From Hyphomonadaceae bacterium (lineage in GTDB: Bacteria; Pseudomonadota; Alphaproteobacteria; Caulobacterales; Hyphomonadaceae): a DNA stretch of 58,499 bases. Of the stretch, positions 17,855 through 25,937 are shown piece by piece; the first letter of the stretch is position 1; each line of letters starts with the position of its first letter. A model generated the notes under the pieces. The model did not search any database. It saw only the letters and a program-made list of their open reading frames with translations, and was not told the DNA's origin. Location: assembly GCA_947474455.1 (NCBI GenBank), contig CANJIL010000014.1:1-58499 (forward strand). The letters run 5' to 3'. A program made the translations under genes and the position numbers.

Positions 17855-20026
17855 ATGGCTGACACAGCAACATTCTCACCCTCGCGCCGGTTTATTCTCG
17901 GCGTGGTGGGCTTCGGCGCCGCCGGCTTTGCAGTCGGCTGCGACCTGCGGGCGGCGGACGCCGTGTCCGGCCCCGTAACTCAAACGGCTCTAGGTCCCTA
18001 TGTGAGGGTCGGATCGGACAATACGGTCACCGTCTATCTGCGCCACATCGAATTTGGCCAGGGCGTTTCGACCGGCCTTACCACCATCGTTGCGGAAGAA
18101 CTCGACGCCGACTGGAAGCAGATGCGCTTCGAGCATTCGCCGGCTAACGACAAGCTCTATGGCAACCCGGCATTCGGCGGCATGATGGGCACGGGCGGAT
18201 CGACGGCGATCTTCTCGTCCTGGGAACAGCTGCGCGCCGCGGGGGCGTCCGCCCGCGAAATGCTGCGCCAGGCGGCGGCCAGGAAATGGGGCGTCAACGC
18301 ATCTGACGTGATTGTCGCGAAGGGCGAGGTCCAGTCCGGCAACAACAAAGCGACCTTCGGCGAACTCGCAGCCGAAGCCGCCGCAATCCCGCCGCCGGAC
18401 GCGAAGGCGCTGTCGTACAAACAGGCATCCGCCTACGCGTTCATCGGCAAGGAGCGCGACGTCGCGAAGACGTTCGGCCGCCTCGATACGCCCGACAAGG
18501 TTCACGCCAGGGCTCACTACGCGCTCGACTACCACCCCGAGGGCGTGCTGACAGCGGTCCTCGCCCGCAGCCCGAAATTCGGCGGAAAGGTCGTCGGCTT
18601 CGAGGCAACCGCCGCCAAGGCGGTCGCCGGCGTGACCGACGTCGTGCAGATCTCGAACGGCGTCGCCGTCATCGCCACGAACTTCTGGGCCGCCAAAAAG
18701 GGCCGCGACGTCCTGAAGGTGACCTGGGATGACAGCTCGGCCGAGAAGCGTTCGACCGACGCAATCCTTGCCGATTATCGTGCGGCGCTGGCCAAACCGG
18801 GACAGGAGGCGCGCAAGGAAGGCGCTGGCGCCGCCGCCTTGAAGGGCTCGGGCGAGGCCGTGACGGCGGACTTCGAATTCCCCTATCTTGTCCACGCTCC
18901 GATGGAGCCGCTCAACTGCACGGTGGAATACAAGCCGGGCGAATCCTGCGTCATCCATTCCGGCTCACAGATGCCTACGGGCGACCAGAAGGCCGCCGCT
19001 GGCGTGCTCGGCCTCCAGCCTGACCAGGTCACGATCGTCACGCATCTCGCAGGCGGCTCGTTCGGCCGCCGCGCGACACCGGATGCTGATCTGGTTACCG
19101 AAGCCACGCAGATCGCCAAAGCAATCGACGGCAAGGCGCCGGTGAAACTGATGTGGACACGCGAGGATGACATCCGTTCGGGCAAATATCGCCCGATGAG
19201 CATCCACCGCATGAGCGCGCGCCTTAACAAGGGCGCCATCGAAGCCTGGGGCGACCGTACAGCGATTCAGTCTATCATGGAGGGCACGTTCTTCCTGCCG
19301 CCCGGCACGCCTGACTTCTCGGCGATCGAGGGTTCGAACGACATTCAGTATGCGATCCCGAACATCAGCGTGGACGTCCACTTCATGAAGAGCCCGGTCA
19401 GCGTGCTCTGGTGGCGCTCCGTGGGCCACACGCATACCGCCTACGCGAAAGAGCACTTCCTCGACGTTCTGGCCAAGAAACTCGGCAAGGACCCGGTGGC
19501 TTATCGCCGCGAGCTCCTTGCGAAGGAACCGCGTCTCCTCGGCGTGCTGAATCTCGCCGCCGAAAAAGCCGGCTGGGGCTCGCCCCTGCCCCCGGGCAAG
19601 ACGCGCGGCGTCGCTGTTCACCACAGCTTCTCGTCCTATGTGGCTGAAATCGCCGAGGTGACGGTGAAGGAAGACGGCACATTCGCGGTCGATCGCGTCG
19701 TGTGCGCCGTCGATTGCGGCACGGTCATCAACCCCGACATCGTGCGCGCCCAGATGGAAGGCGGCATCGGCTACGGCCTCTCCGCCATTCTCGGCGAAGC
19801 GTTGACGATCAAGGATGGCGCCCCGGTGCAGTCGAACTTCTTCGACTACGCGCCGCTGCGAATGGCGCAGATGCCGAAGGTGGAAGTCTACATGGTCGCC
19901 TCGACCGAACCGCCTTCGGGCGTCGGCGAGCCGGGCGTGCCTCCAATCGGCCCCGCCGTGGCCAACGCACTGCTTGCCGCCACCGGCAAGACCTACGCGA
20001 AACTGCCGCTGGGCGCGAAAGCCTAG
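17855..20026 (+). CDS. Molybdopterin-binding catalytic subunit, xanthine dehydrogenase family (isoquinoline 1-oxidoreductase beta-like)
   Basis: 723-residue catalytic subunit of a two-component molybdenum hydroxylase. The N-terminus has a twin-arginine signal SRRFIL (R11, R12) and a hydrophobic run ending in Cys29, so the folded enzyme is probably exported and possibly lipid-anchored. Motifs for Mo-cofactor binding include EFGQGVSTGL near residue 65, GGSFGRR near 395 and the C-terminal GVGEPGVPPIGPAVANA with the family's catalytic Glu. The start is ATG 17855, 5 bases after the iron-sulfur gene; a longer reading runs inside that gene. A strong terminator follows. Substrate unknown. Confidence 0.9.
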   Translation: MADTATFSPSRRFILGVVGFGAAGFAVGCDLRAADAVSGPVTQTALGPYVRVGSDNTVTVYLRHIEFGQGVSTGLTTIVAEELDADWKQMRFEHSPANDKLYGNPAFGGMMGTGGSTAIFSSWEQLRAAGASAREMLRQAAARKWGVNASDVIVAKGEVQSGNNKATFGELAAEAAAIPPPDAKALSYKQASAYAFIGKERDVAKTFGRLDTPDKVHARAHYALDYHPEGVLTAVLARSPKFGGKVVGFEATAAKAVAGVTDVVQISNGVAVIATNFWAAKKGRDVLKVTWDDSSAEKRSTDAILADYRAALAKPGQEARKEGAGAAALKGSGEAVTADFEFPYLVHAPMEPLNCTVEYKPGESCVIHSGSQMPTGDQKAAAGVLGLQPDQVTIVTHLAGGSFGRRATPDADLVTEATQIAKAIDGKAPVKLMWTREDDIRSGKYRPMSIHRMSARLNKGAIEAWGDRTAIQSIMEGTFFLPPGTPDFSAIEGSNDIQYAIPNISVDVHFMKSPVSVLWWRSVGHTHTAYAKEHFLDVLAKKLGKDPVAYRRELLAKEPRLLGVLNLAAEKAGWGSPLPPGKTRGVAVHHSFSSYVAEIAEVTVKEDGTFAVDRVVCAVDCGTVINPDIVRAQMEGGIGYGLSAILGEALTIKDGAPVQSNFFDYAPLRMAQMPKVEVYMVASTEPPSGVGEPGVPPIGPAVANALLAATGKTYAKLPLGAKA

Positions 20027-20028
20027 TC

Positions 20029-20059
20029 AAAAAAAGGGCCCGCCTTTCAGGGCGGGTCC
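20029..20059. terminator. Terminator between molybdenum hydroxylase and FMN reductase genes
   Basis: GGGCCCGCC-TTTCA-GGCGGGTCC forms a 9-pair stem with one G-U. A run of seven A on the left becomes a T-run on the minus strand, so it is a strong intrinsic terminator for the FMN reductase gene. It also lies just past the stop of the plus-strand gene. Confidence 0.85.
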
Positions 20060-20077
20060 AGTTTGACCTACGCCTCC

Positions 20078-20656
20078 TCAGGCGGCTTCAGATGCTTTCG
20101 TCGCGGGCGCCGTCAGCTCGATCCAGCTTGCGAACCTGGCCGCGAACTGGCCGAGGAAAGCGCGGGTCTTCTCGTTCTTCACCGCGCCGTCTTCGTCGAA
20201 CCAGTCACCGACCGAACCCAGATACATTTCGGGCTGCTGCAAAGTCGGCATGTCGAGGAAGGCGAGCGACTGGCGCAGATGGTGGTTGGCGCCAAAGCCC
20301 GAGATCGGGCCCAGCGACGAGGACACGACAGCCGCCGGCTTGCCGGCATAGACACTGGCGCCATAGGGACGCGAGCCCACGTCGACCGCATTCTTCAGCA
20401 CGGCGGGCACCGAGCGGTTGTATTCCGGCGTCACGAACAGCACCGCCTCGGCCGCGTTCACGCGTTGGCGGAAGAGTGTCCAAGCGGCCGGCGGGGAAGC
20501 CATTTCAAGGTCCTGATTGTAGAAGGGCAGATCGCCAATCGGGACGATATCGAAAACAACGTTCTTGGGCGCTTCGGCCTCAATTGCGCGGGCGATGCGC
20601 TCGGAGTTCGAGTTTTTGCGGAGCGAACCAACCAGAACGGCAATTCGGCGGATCAT
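20078..20656 (-). CDS. NADPH-dependent FMN reductase (flavodoxin-fold quinone/chromate reductase type)
   Basis: 192-residue flavoprotein. The FMN phosphate loop is GSLRKNSNS (about 9-17) and the second hallmark TPEYNRSVPAVLKNA lies near residue 77, as in the ArsH/ChrR/azoreductase-like NADPH:FMN reductases that detoxify quinones or azo compounds by two-electron reduction. ATG 20656 is chosen because AAGGA lies 9 bases upstream. It is divergent from a MarR regulator with two matched palindromes between them, so it is probably derepressed by a redox or phenolic ligand. The exact substrate is unknown. Confidence 0.88.
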   Translation of the reverse strand: MIRRIAVLVGSLRKNSNSERIARAIEAEAPKNVVFDIVPIGDLPFYNQDLEMASPPAAWTLFRQRVNAAEAVLFVTPEYNRSVPAVLKNAVDVGSRPYGASVYAGKPAAVVSSSLGPISGFGANHHLRQSLAFLDMPTLQQPEMYLGSVGDWFDEDGAVKNEKTRAFLGQFAARFASWIELTAPATKASEAA

Positions 20657-20726
20657 GAGATTACGTCCTTTGACGACTGAGGAGAAAAAGCCTGTTACTT
20701 GTTGACGAACGGGTTTCCCGTCTCTT

Positions 20727-20742
20727 TGTTGCATTTGCAACA
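20727..20742. promoter_or_regulatory. MarR operator 1, perfect palindrome
   Basis: TGTTGC-ATTT-GCAACA is a perfect 6+4+6 inverted repeat, 71 bases before the FMN reductase start and ending 15 bases before the MarR start. A near-copy lies 28 bases away, centre to centre. It is a likely binding site for the adjacent MarR protein. Confidence 0.7.
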
Positions 20743-20754
20743 TGTAGGAGGTTT

Positions 20755-20770
20755 GGTTGCGTTTGCAACA
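20755..20770. promoter_or_regulatory. MarR operator 2, overlapping the marR start codon
   Basis: GGTTGC-GTTT-GCAACA has 5-base perfect arms (GTTGC/GCAAC). It covers the TTG start of the MarR gene, so occupation would block its own expression. It is paired with operator 1. Confidence 0.65.
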
Positions 20771-21248
20771 ATCCGCGCTGAAGACTCCGACGAGGATTCC
20801 TTCAGACCCGCTCCAACGAGCCTGGGTCGCCTTGGGCAGGGTGTCGCAGTCCGTTCAGTGCCGTGTGGAAGAAGCCCTGAAACACGCCGGGCTGCCGGAG
20901 CTTTCCTGGTATACCGTGCTCTGGGAGCTGGAACGCGCAGGAAAGCCCTTGCGGCCCAAGGATCTCGCCATCCCGCTATTTATTCCGCCTTACCAGCTCT
21001 CCCGGCTGGTCGATCGGATGGAGGCCGAAGGGCTCGTGAAGCGGATCCAGTGCAAGGAAGACAAACGCGGGCACATGCTGGCGCCGACCGCGAAGGGCTT
21101 CACGCTGCGCAAGGAGATGTGGGCCGTCTACGCCCCCGCTATGGAAGACGCGATGAAGCGGATCGACGACGCGGAAGCATTGAAACTGGCCGAGCTGCTC
21201 AACAAGCTGGGCGGGATCGAGCATGTCAATTGCGGCGACAAGGGCTGA
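20757..21248 (+). CDS. MarR-family transcriptional regulator
   Basis: 163-residue winged-helix regulator. The recognition region RPKDLAIPLFIPPYQLSRLVDRME (about 65-88) and wing with the DKRG signature (near 100) are typical of MarR. The TTG start at 20757 has a near-ideal AGGAGG 5 bases upstream. It faces the FMN reductase gene, and its own start sits in one of two identical-type palindromes, which suggests autoregulation plus control of the reductase. The proteins' ligand is probably an oxidant or aromatic compound; that is inference from the pairing. Confidence 0.88.
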   Translation: MRLQQSALKTPTRIPSDPLQRAWVALGRVSQSVQCRVEEALKHAGLPELSWYTVLWELERAGKPLRPKDLAIPLFIPPYQLSRLVDRMEAEGLVKRIQCKEDKRGHMLAPTAKGFTLRKEMWAVYAPAMEDAMKRIDDAEALKLAELLNKLGGIEHVNCGDKG

Positions 21249-21285
21249 CGGCGGCGCCAACGTGACAATCCTGACCTGACGGCCT

Positions 21286-22626
21286 ATGTCCCCGGCCATG
21301 GCCGACGGCGCGCCCTCCTCCGCCAAATCCCCAGCTCCTCCCGTTCAAGAACGGGCAGGTGTCGACATCCTCACGCTTGGATGCCGCCTCAATTCCTATG
21401 AGTCCGAAGTGATGCGCGGCCATGCCGAAGCCGCGGGGCTGAAGGACGCTGTGATCGTCAACACCTGCGCCGTGACGGCGGAAGCGGTCCGGCAGGCGCG
21501 ACAGACCATCAGGCGTGCACGGCGCGAACGCCCGACAGCCGCGATCATCGTGACGGGCTGCGCCGCACAGATCGATCCGGCGAGTTTTGCAGAAATGCCG
21601 GAAGTATCCCGGGTTATCGGCAATGCGGAGAAGATGAAAGCGGAAACATTCGCGGTGCTGGATTTCGTCGGCGACAGCCAACGCGTGCAGGTCAATGACA
21701 TCATGTCGGTGCGCGAGGTGGCGGCGCATCTGGTGGACGGACTCGATGGCCGCGCCCGCGCCTTCGTGCAGGTACAGACCGGCTGCGACCATCGCTGCAC
21801 ATTCTGCATCATTCCCTATGGGCGCGGCAATTCGCGCTCCGTCCCGGCGGGCGAAGTCGTCGATCAGGTAAGACGGCTAGTGGCCACGGGTCACTACGAG
21901 ATCGTGCTTACGGGCGTTGACCTCACCTCCTGGGGCGCCGACCTGCCGAACACGCCACGGCTCGGCAATCTCGTGACGCGCATCCTGAGGCTCGTGCCTG
22001 ACCTCAAACAGCTCCGCCTCTCCTCCATCGACGCCATCGAGATCGACGAGCCGCTGTTCGAAGCGCTGGCGCATGAGCCGCGCATCGCTCCACACCTGCA
22101 CCTGTCCTTCCAGTCCGGCGACGACATGATCCTGAAGCGCATGAAGCGTCGGCATTCGCGGCAAGACGCCATCGATCTTTGCCAACGCCTGCGCGCCGCC
22201 CGCCCCGAGATAGCTTTCGGCGCCGATCTGATCGCCGGCTTCCCGACCGAGACGGACGAAATGTTCGCCAACACGCTGGCGTCGGTCGATGCGTGCGGGA
22301 TCGACTATCTGCATGTGTTCCCCTACTCGCCGCGACCCGGCGCCCCGGCCGCGAAGATGCCGCAAGTGGCGCGCGATGTCGTGAAGGCGCGGGCGGCGAA
22401 GCTGCGCGAAAAAGGCGCCGAACGGCTGGCGCAACGGCTCGATCTGCATGTGGGATGCACGGCTCTGGCGCTGGTTGAAACAGGCAACCGCGCGCGGCTG
22501 CCGGACTTTTCGCCTGTGCGCATCGCCGGCGTATCGCCTGAAGCTGGACGGCCTGCGCTCTTCAATCTGGCGTCGCGGACCGCCACCGAACTTGTCGGTC
22601 GGCCTGTCGAGAGTTCCGCGCAATGA
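21286..22626 (+). CDS. mtaB: tRNA t6A37 methylthiotransferase MtaB
   Basis: 446-residue radical-SAM enzyme that adds a methylthio group to t6A37, making ms2t6A in tRNAs decoding ANN codons. The N-terminal UPF0004 domain holds cluster cysteines C33 (in GCRLNSYESE), C61 (NTCAV) and C92 (GCAA). The radical-SAM cluster is C167, C171, C174 (CDHRCTFC), and a C-terminal TRAM-like region follows. The MtaB rather than MiaB or RimO subtype is supported by GCRLNS and YGRGNSRS. ATG 21286 or 21298 may be the start; neither has a strong ribosome site. It overlaps ftsY by 4 bases, an arrangement common in alphaproteobacteria. Confidence 0.92.
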   Translation: MSPAMADGAPSSAKSPAPPVQERAGVDILTLGCRLNSYESEVMRGHAEAAGLKDAVIVNTCAVTAEAVRQARQTIRRARRERPTAAIIVTGCAAQIDPASFAEMPEVSRVIGNAEKMKAETFAVLDFVGDSQRVQVNDIMSVREVAAHLVDGLDGRARAFVQVQTGCDHRCTFCIIPYGRGNSRSVPAGEVVDQVRRLVATGHYEIVLTGVDLTSWGADLPNTPRLGNLVTRILRLVPDLKQLRLSSIDAIEIDEPLFEALAHEPRIAPHLHLSFQSGDDMILKRMKRRHSRQDAIDLCQRLRAARPEIAFGADLIAGFPTETDEMFANTLASVDACGIDYLHVFPYSPRPGAPAAKMPQVARDVVKARAAKLREKGAERLAQRLDLHVGCTALALVETGNRARLPDFSPVRIAGVSPEAGRPALFNLASRTATELVGRPVESSAQ

Positions 22627-23777
22627 TCCTCTGGTGGGGCAAGAAGAAGCAGCCGGATCCCAAGACCGGTGAAACGCCGATTGAACCGCTGAAGTCCGGC
22701 GAGGCGCCAGCATCGCCGCTGGCGAGCCTCGACCGGCGCCTGTTTGGCGAGGCGCCTGTGGCGCCTCAACCTGTCGCCCCCGATGACGATGATCCAATCG
22801 GACTGAGGAAAGCGGCCGCACGTATCGCGGCCGAACGCGCAGCCGAAGCCGCCGCGCGCGAAGAATCGGTTCTGCACAAACTCAGCGAGGGGCTGCGTCG
22901 TTCGTCCTCGCGGCTGGCCGAGGGCCTTGCGGGGCTTTCAAAACGCAAGATCGATCGAGAGTCGCTCGACGAGCTCGAGGAATTGCTGATCACGTCGGAC
23001 ATGGGCGCCAAGGTCGCCGCCCGCATCGCCAAGGCCTTCTCGAAGGATCGCTTCGATCGCGAGATTTCAGGCGACGAGATCAAGGCCGCGCTCGCCTCGG
23101 AGATCGCTGCGATCCTGAAACCACGCGAACAGGTCGTGGATTTCAGCGAAGGACCAAAGCCGCGCATCGTCCTGTTCGTCGGCGTAAACGGTTCAGGCAA
23201 GACCACCACGATCGGCAAGATCGCCTCCAAGCTTTCAGCCCAGGGCGCCGATATCGTGCTGGCCGCTGGCGACACCTTCCGCGCCGCCGCGGTCGAGCAG
23301 CTCAAGGTCTGGGCGGAGCGAGCCAATGCGCGCTTCATCTCGAAGCCCTCTGGAGCGGATGCCGCCGGCCTCGCCTATGAAGCGGTCGAGCTCGCCAGGA
23401 ACGAGAACCGCGATCTCGTGCTGATCGACACGGCGGGGCGGCTGCAGAACAAGACGCAGCTGATGGATGAGCTCTCCAAGGTCGTCCGCGCAATCCGCAA
23501 GATCGACCCGACTGCGCCACACGACGTCATCCTCGTGCTGGACGCGACTGTCGGCCAGAACGCGCTCGGCCAGGTCGAGGCGTTCCGCAACACCGCCGGC
23601 GTGACAGGACTTGTGATGACCAAGCTCGACGGCACGGCGAAAGGCGGCGTCCTCGTCGCCATCGCCGAGCAACATCCCCTGCCTATCCACTTCGTCGGCG
23701 TCGGGGAAAAGGCAGAAGACCTCCATCCCTTCAGCGCCGACACATTCGCGCGCGCCCTGGTGGGGCTGGACGACTAG
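22623..23777 (+). CDS. ftsY: Signal recognition particle receptor FtsY
   Basis: 384-residue SRP receptor GTPase that delivers ribosome-nascent chains to SecYEG. A short acidic/Pro-rich A-region (1-85) precedes the NG domain. GTPase motifs are GVNGSGKTTT (187-196), the AAGDTFRAAAVEQL insert that stabilises nucleotide, DTAGR and TKLDGTAKGG near residue 335. Its ATG overlaps the mtaB stop (ATGA). The EamA gene begins 1 base after the ftsY stop, so mtaB-ftsY-EamA is one operon. Confidence 0.95.
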   Translation: MILWWGKKKQPDPKTGETPIEPLKSGEAPASPLASLDRRLFGEAPVAPQPVAPDDDDPIGLRKAAARIAAERAAEAAAREESVLHKLSEGLRRSSSRLAEGLAGLSKRKIDRESLDELEELLITSDMGAKVAARIAKAFSKDRFDREISGDEIKAALASEIAAILKPREQVVDFSEGPKPRIVLFVGVNGSGKTTTIGKIASKLSAQGADIVLAAGDTFRAAAVEQLKVWAERANARFISKPSGADAAGLAYEAVELARNENRDLVLIDTAGRLQNKTQLMDELSKVVRAIRKIDPTAPHDVILVLDATVGQNALGQVEAFRNTAGVTGLVMTKLDGTAKGGVLVAIAEQHPLPIHFVGVGEKAEDLHPFSADTFARALVGLDD

Positions 23778-23778
23778 G

Positions 23779-24639
23779 TTGGACCCTACCCTATTCGCCT
23801 TCCTGCTCGGCCTCGGATCGGCGGTTACGCTAGCTGGGGCCAATACCTTCGTGAAGGCGGCGAAAGACATTCTTGGCGGGCGGGCCGTCATGGCTTTCAC
23901 GTCCGCTATTCTGGCTCTGCCCGGCGTATTCATCGCTCCGCTGCCGAATCAGCAGACCTGGATGATCCTGGCCCTCTCGCTGCCAGCGCACTGGCTTTAT
24001 CAGACTGCGCTGGTTCGCGCGTTGTCGCGAGGCGATCTCTCACTGGTGTTCCCGGTCATGCGCGGCAGCGCGCCACTGCTGACAGCCGCTGCGGCAGCGT
24101 TGGTTCTGGGCGAACACCTTTCGCCTTTGGCAATCAGCGGCCTTATCATCGGCAGTCTCGCAACGGTCGTCTTCGCGTTGCCGGAAAAGGGCTTCACAGG
24201 CTCTCGGCAGGTTCGCAATTCCGCCCTTCTCTGGGCCATCGCGACGGGCGCGGGCGTTGCGATCTACAATGTGATCGACGCGCAGGGCGTGCGTGCGGGC
24301 CCCTCGCAGTGGAGCTTCATCGTCTGGCTGTTCGTGCTCGACTGGATCGGCGTTAATGCGATCGCCTATCTGACGCGCGGCCGTAAGACTTTCCTCGCCG
24401 CTGCCCGCGCCGCCCTCTGGCCCGGCATCGGCGCGGGCATCTGCACTTTGTTTTCGTTCTCGATGGCTCTTTACGGCTTCTCCATCGCGCCCGTCGCCTA
24501 CATCTCGGCGCTGCGCGAGACTGCCGTGGTGTTCGCCGCGGTCATGGGATGGCGTTTCCTGAAGGAAGGCTTCGGCATGCGCCGCACGTTTGCGGCGGGC
24601 GCCCTCGCCAGCGGACTGGCTCTGCTGCAGTTCGGCTAG
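23779..24639 (+). CDS. EamA/DMT-family transporter
   Basis: 286-residue membrane protein with ten predicted helices in two five-helix repeats, each an EamA domain (about 5-135 and 150-285). The family exports metabolites, amino acids or drugs; no substrate can be assigned. It begins with TTG 23779 immediately after the ftsY stop, consistent with translational coupling. Its last 4 bases overlap the convergent GH5-like gene. Confidence 0.82.
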   Translation: MDPTLFAFLLGLGSAVTLAGANTFVKAAKDILGGRAVMAFTSAILALPGVFIAPLPNQQTWMILALSLPAHWLYQTALVRALSRGDLSLVFPVMRGSAPLLTAAAAALVLGEHLSPLAISGLIIGSLATVVFALPEKGFTGSRQVRNSALLWAIATGAGVAIYNVIDAQGVRAGPSQWSFIVWLFVLDWIGVNAIAYLTRGRKTFLAAARAALWPGIGAGICTLFSFSMALYGFSIAPVAYISALRETAVVFAAVMGWRFLKEGFGMRRTFAAGALASGLALLQFG

Positions 24640-25898
24640 GTGCGGCCACGCAGGCGAGCGCCTCCCGCCCGAACAGTGTTCCTCGCCCAGGCGGAATGCA
24701 GGCTCGAGACTGCAGCGCCCGACGCATCGCCCTCCTTCGGCCCCCAAAGCAGGTTGAACATGTCGTCGGACTTCTCATAGGAGCTGTTGCTCGTGGGCCA
24801 GCGGAACGCCGCCCAACCAATCCCGCGCGCTTCGCAAGCGGCAACCCGCGCGCGATAATAGGCATCGATGTCGGACAGCCATCGCGACGCGCCGAACTCA
24901 CCCAGGAACAGCGGAACACCCTGCTGCCTCGCAGCATCGATCCGGGCGGCAAAAGCGTTCGCTCCTGCTTCGCCGAAAACACTGATGCCCGCCGCGTCTT
25001 TTGGATGATGCGTATACTCGCGCGGCTCATAGTCGTGGACGCACCACACAAGGCCCGCGACAGGCGGCGGGCCCATCACCGACAGGAAGTCAGTGTGCGC
25101 GAACGATGGCGGAGAAACGAGGATGGGAAGATCCGCAGAAGCGGCCCTCACCTGCTTCGCGATATCCGCCGATATGCGCCGCCAGTCGGAGACGCGAGCG
25201 ACTTCGGCGACATATTGAGCCGGCCGCCAAGCGCCGAGAGGCTGGCCGTTCAGATTGACGCCGCTGACATTGGGTTCAGGCTCGACCATCAGGTTGAGCC
25301 CCGCGATCTCCGCCCTGCCGGCGACAAGCTTCGCGGCGTCGACACACATCTCGCCCCAGGCCGACTGCTCCTCAAGATCGGTCCAGATCGATTCGACGAC
25401 CAGGCTCGCGGGAAACCAGGTGTCGCGCGCATCGCGATGAAAAATGAAATCGGAACGGCCCGGGCCCGAGCGCAGCGCGAGGATGACATAGAGCCCTGCA
25501 TCTTTCGCATCATCCAGTTGCCGCCCGAGCATATCGGCCATGGCGTTATCGCGCACGAAGGGTCGCTTCACCGTCCAGAGTTCAGGGTAGGACATGACGA
25601 CGAGATTGGCCCCCGCCTCGGCCAGCGCATCGAAATCGGACTGGCGATAGCTCGGCAACACCGCACCGCCCCCGCCAAATGTCGCCCCGTCAATCTCCGT
25701 CCGTCTGCGCCGCTGCGCGATAACCGCGCCGCGCAGGGCAGGCTGTCCTTCGAGCGGCCAGAGCGGATGGGGCGCGCTAAGCTGGGCTGCAGCGGGCGGC
25801 CCGTTGCACGCCGCCAGCCCGGCCGCCGCTGCGATTGCGCCCCGACGCGTCCAGTTTCCAGACAAGTTTTCCGGCAGGAAACGCTCCATGAACGGCAT
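24636..25898 (-). CDS. Tat-exported GH5-like glycoside hydrolase lipoprotein
   Basis: 420-residue secreted hydrolase of the GH5/cellulase clan A fold. The signal has twin arginines (R18, R19), a hydrophobic run and a lipobox LAAC with Cys31, so a Tat-exported lipoprotein is likely. Fold features include an early SYPELW strand, the acid/base strand with VEPEPN, a YVAEVA-type helix, WCVHDYEP and the nucleophile strand FLGEFGAS. The usual GH5 Asn-Glu-Pro is Val-Glu-Pro here, which is atypical. The target glycan is unknown. The start could be ATG 25898 or the ATG three codons later. It is divergent from the flippase gene and convergent with EamA. Confidence 0.75.
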   Translation of the reverse strand: MPFMERFLPENLSGNWTRRGAIAAAAGLAACNGPPAAAQLSAPHPLWPLEGQPALRGAVIAQRRRRTEIDGATFGGGGAVLPSYRQSDFDALAEAGANLVVMSYPELWTVKRPFVRDNAMADMLGRQLDDAKDAGLYVILALRSGPGRSDFIFHRDARDTWFPASLVVESIWTDLEEQSAWGEMCVDAAKLVAGRAEIAGLNLMVEPEPNVSGVNLNGQPLGAWRPAQYVAEVARVSDWRRISADIAKQVRAASADLPILVSPPSFAHTDFLSVMGPPPVAGLVWCVHDYEPREYTHHPKDAAGISVFGEAGANAFAARIDAARQQGVPLFLGEFGASRWLSDIDAYYRARVAACEARGIGWAAFRWPTSNSSYEKSDDMFNLLWGPKEGDASGAAVSSLHSAWARNTVRAGGARLRGRT

Positions 25899-25937
25899 TC
25901 TGCTTTACTGGGGTGAACAAACGGTCCCCGCGCGATC

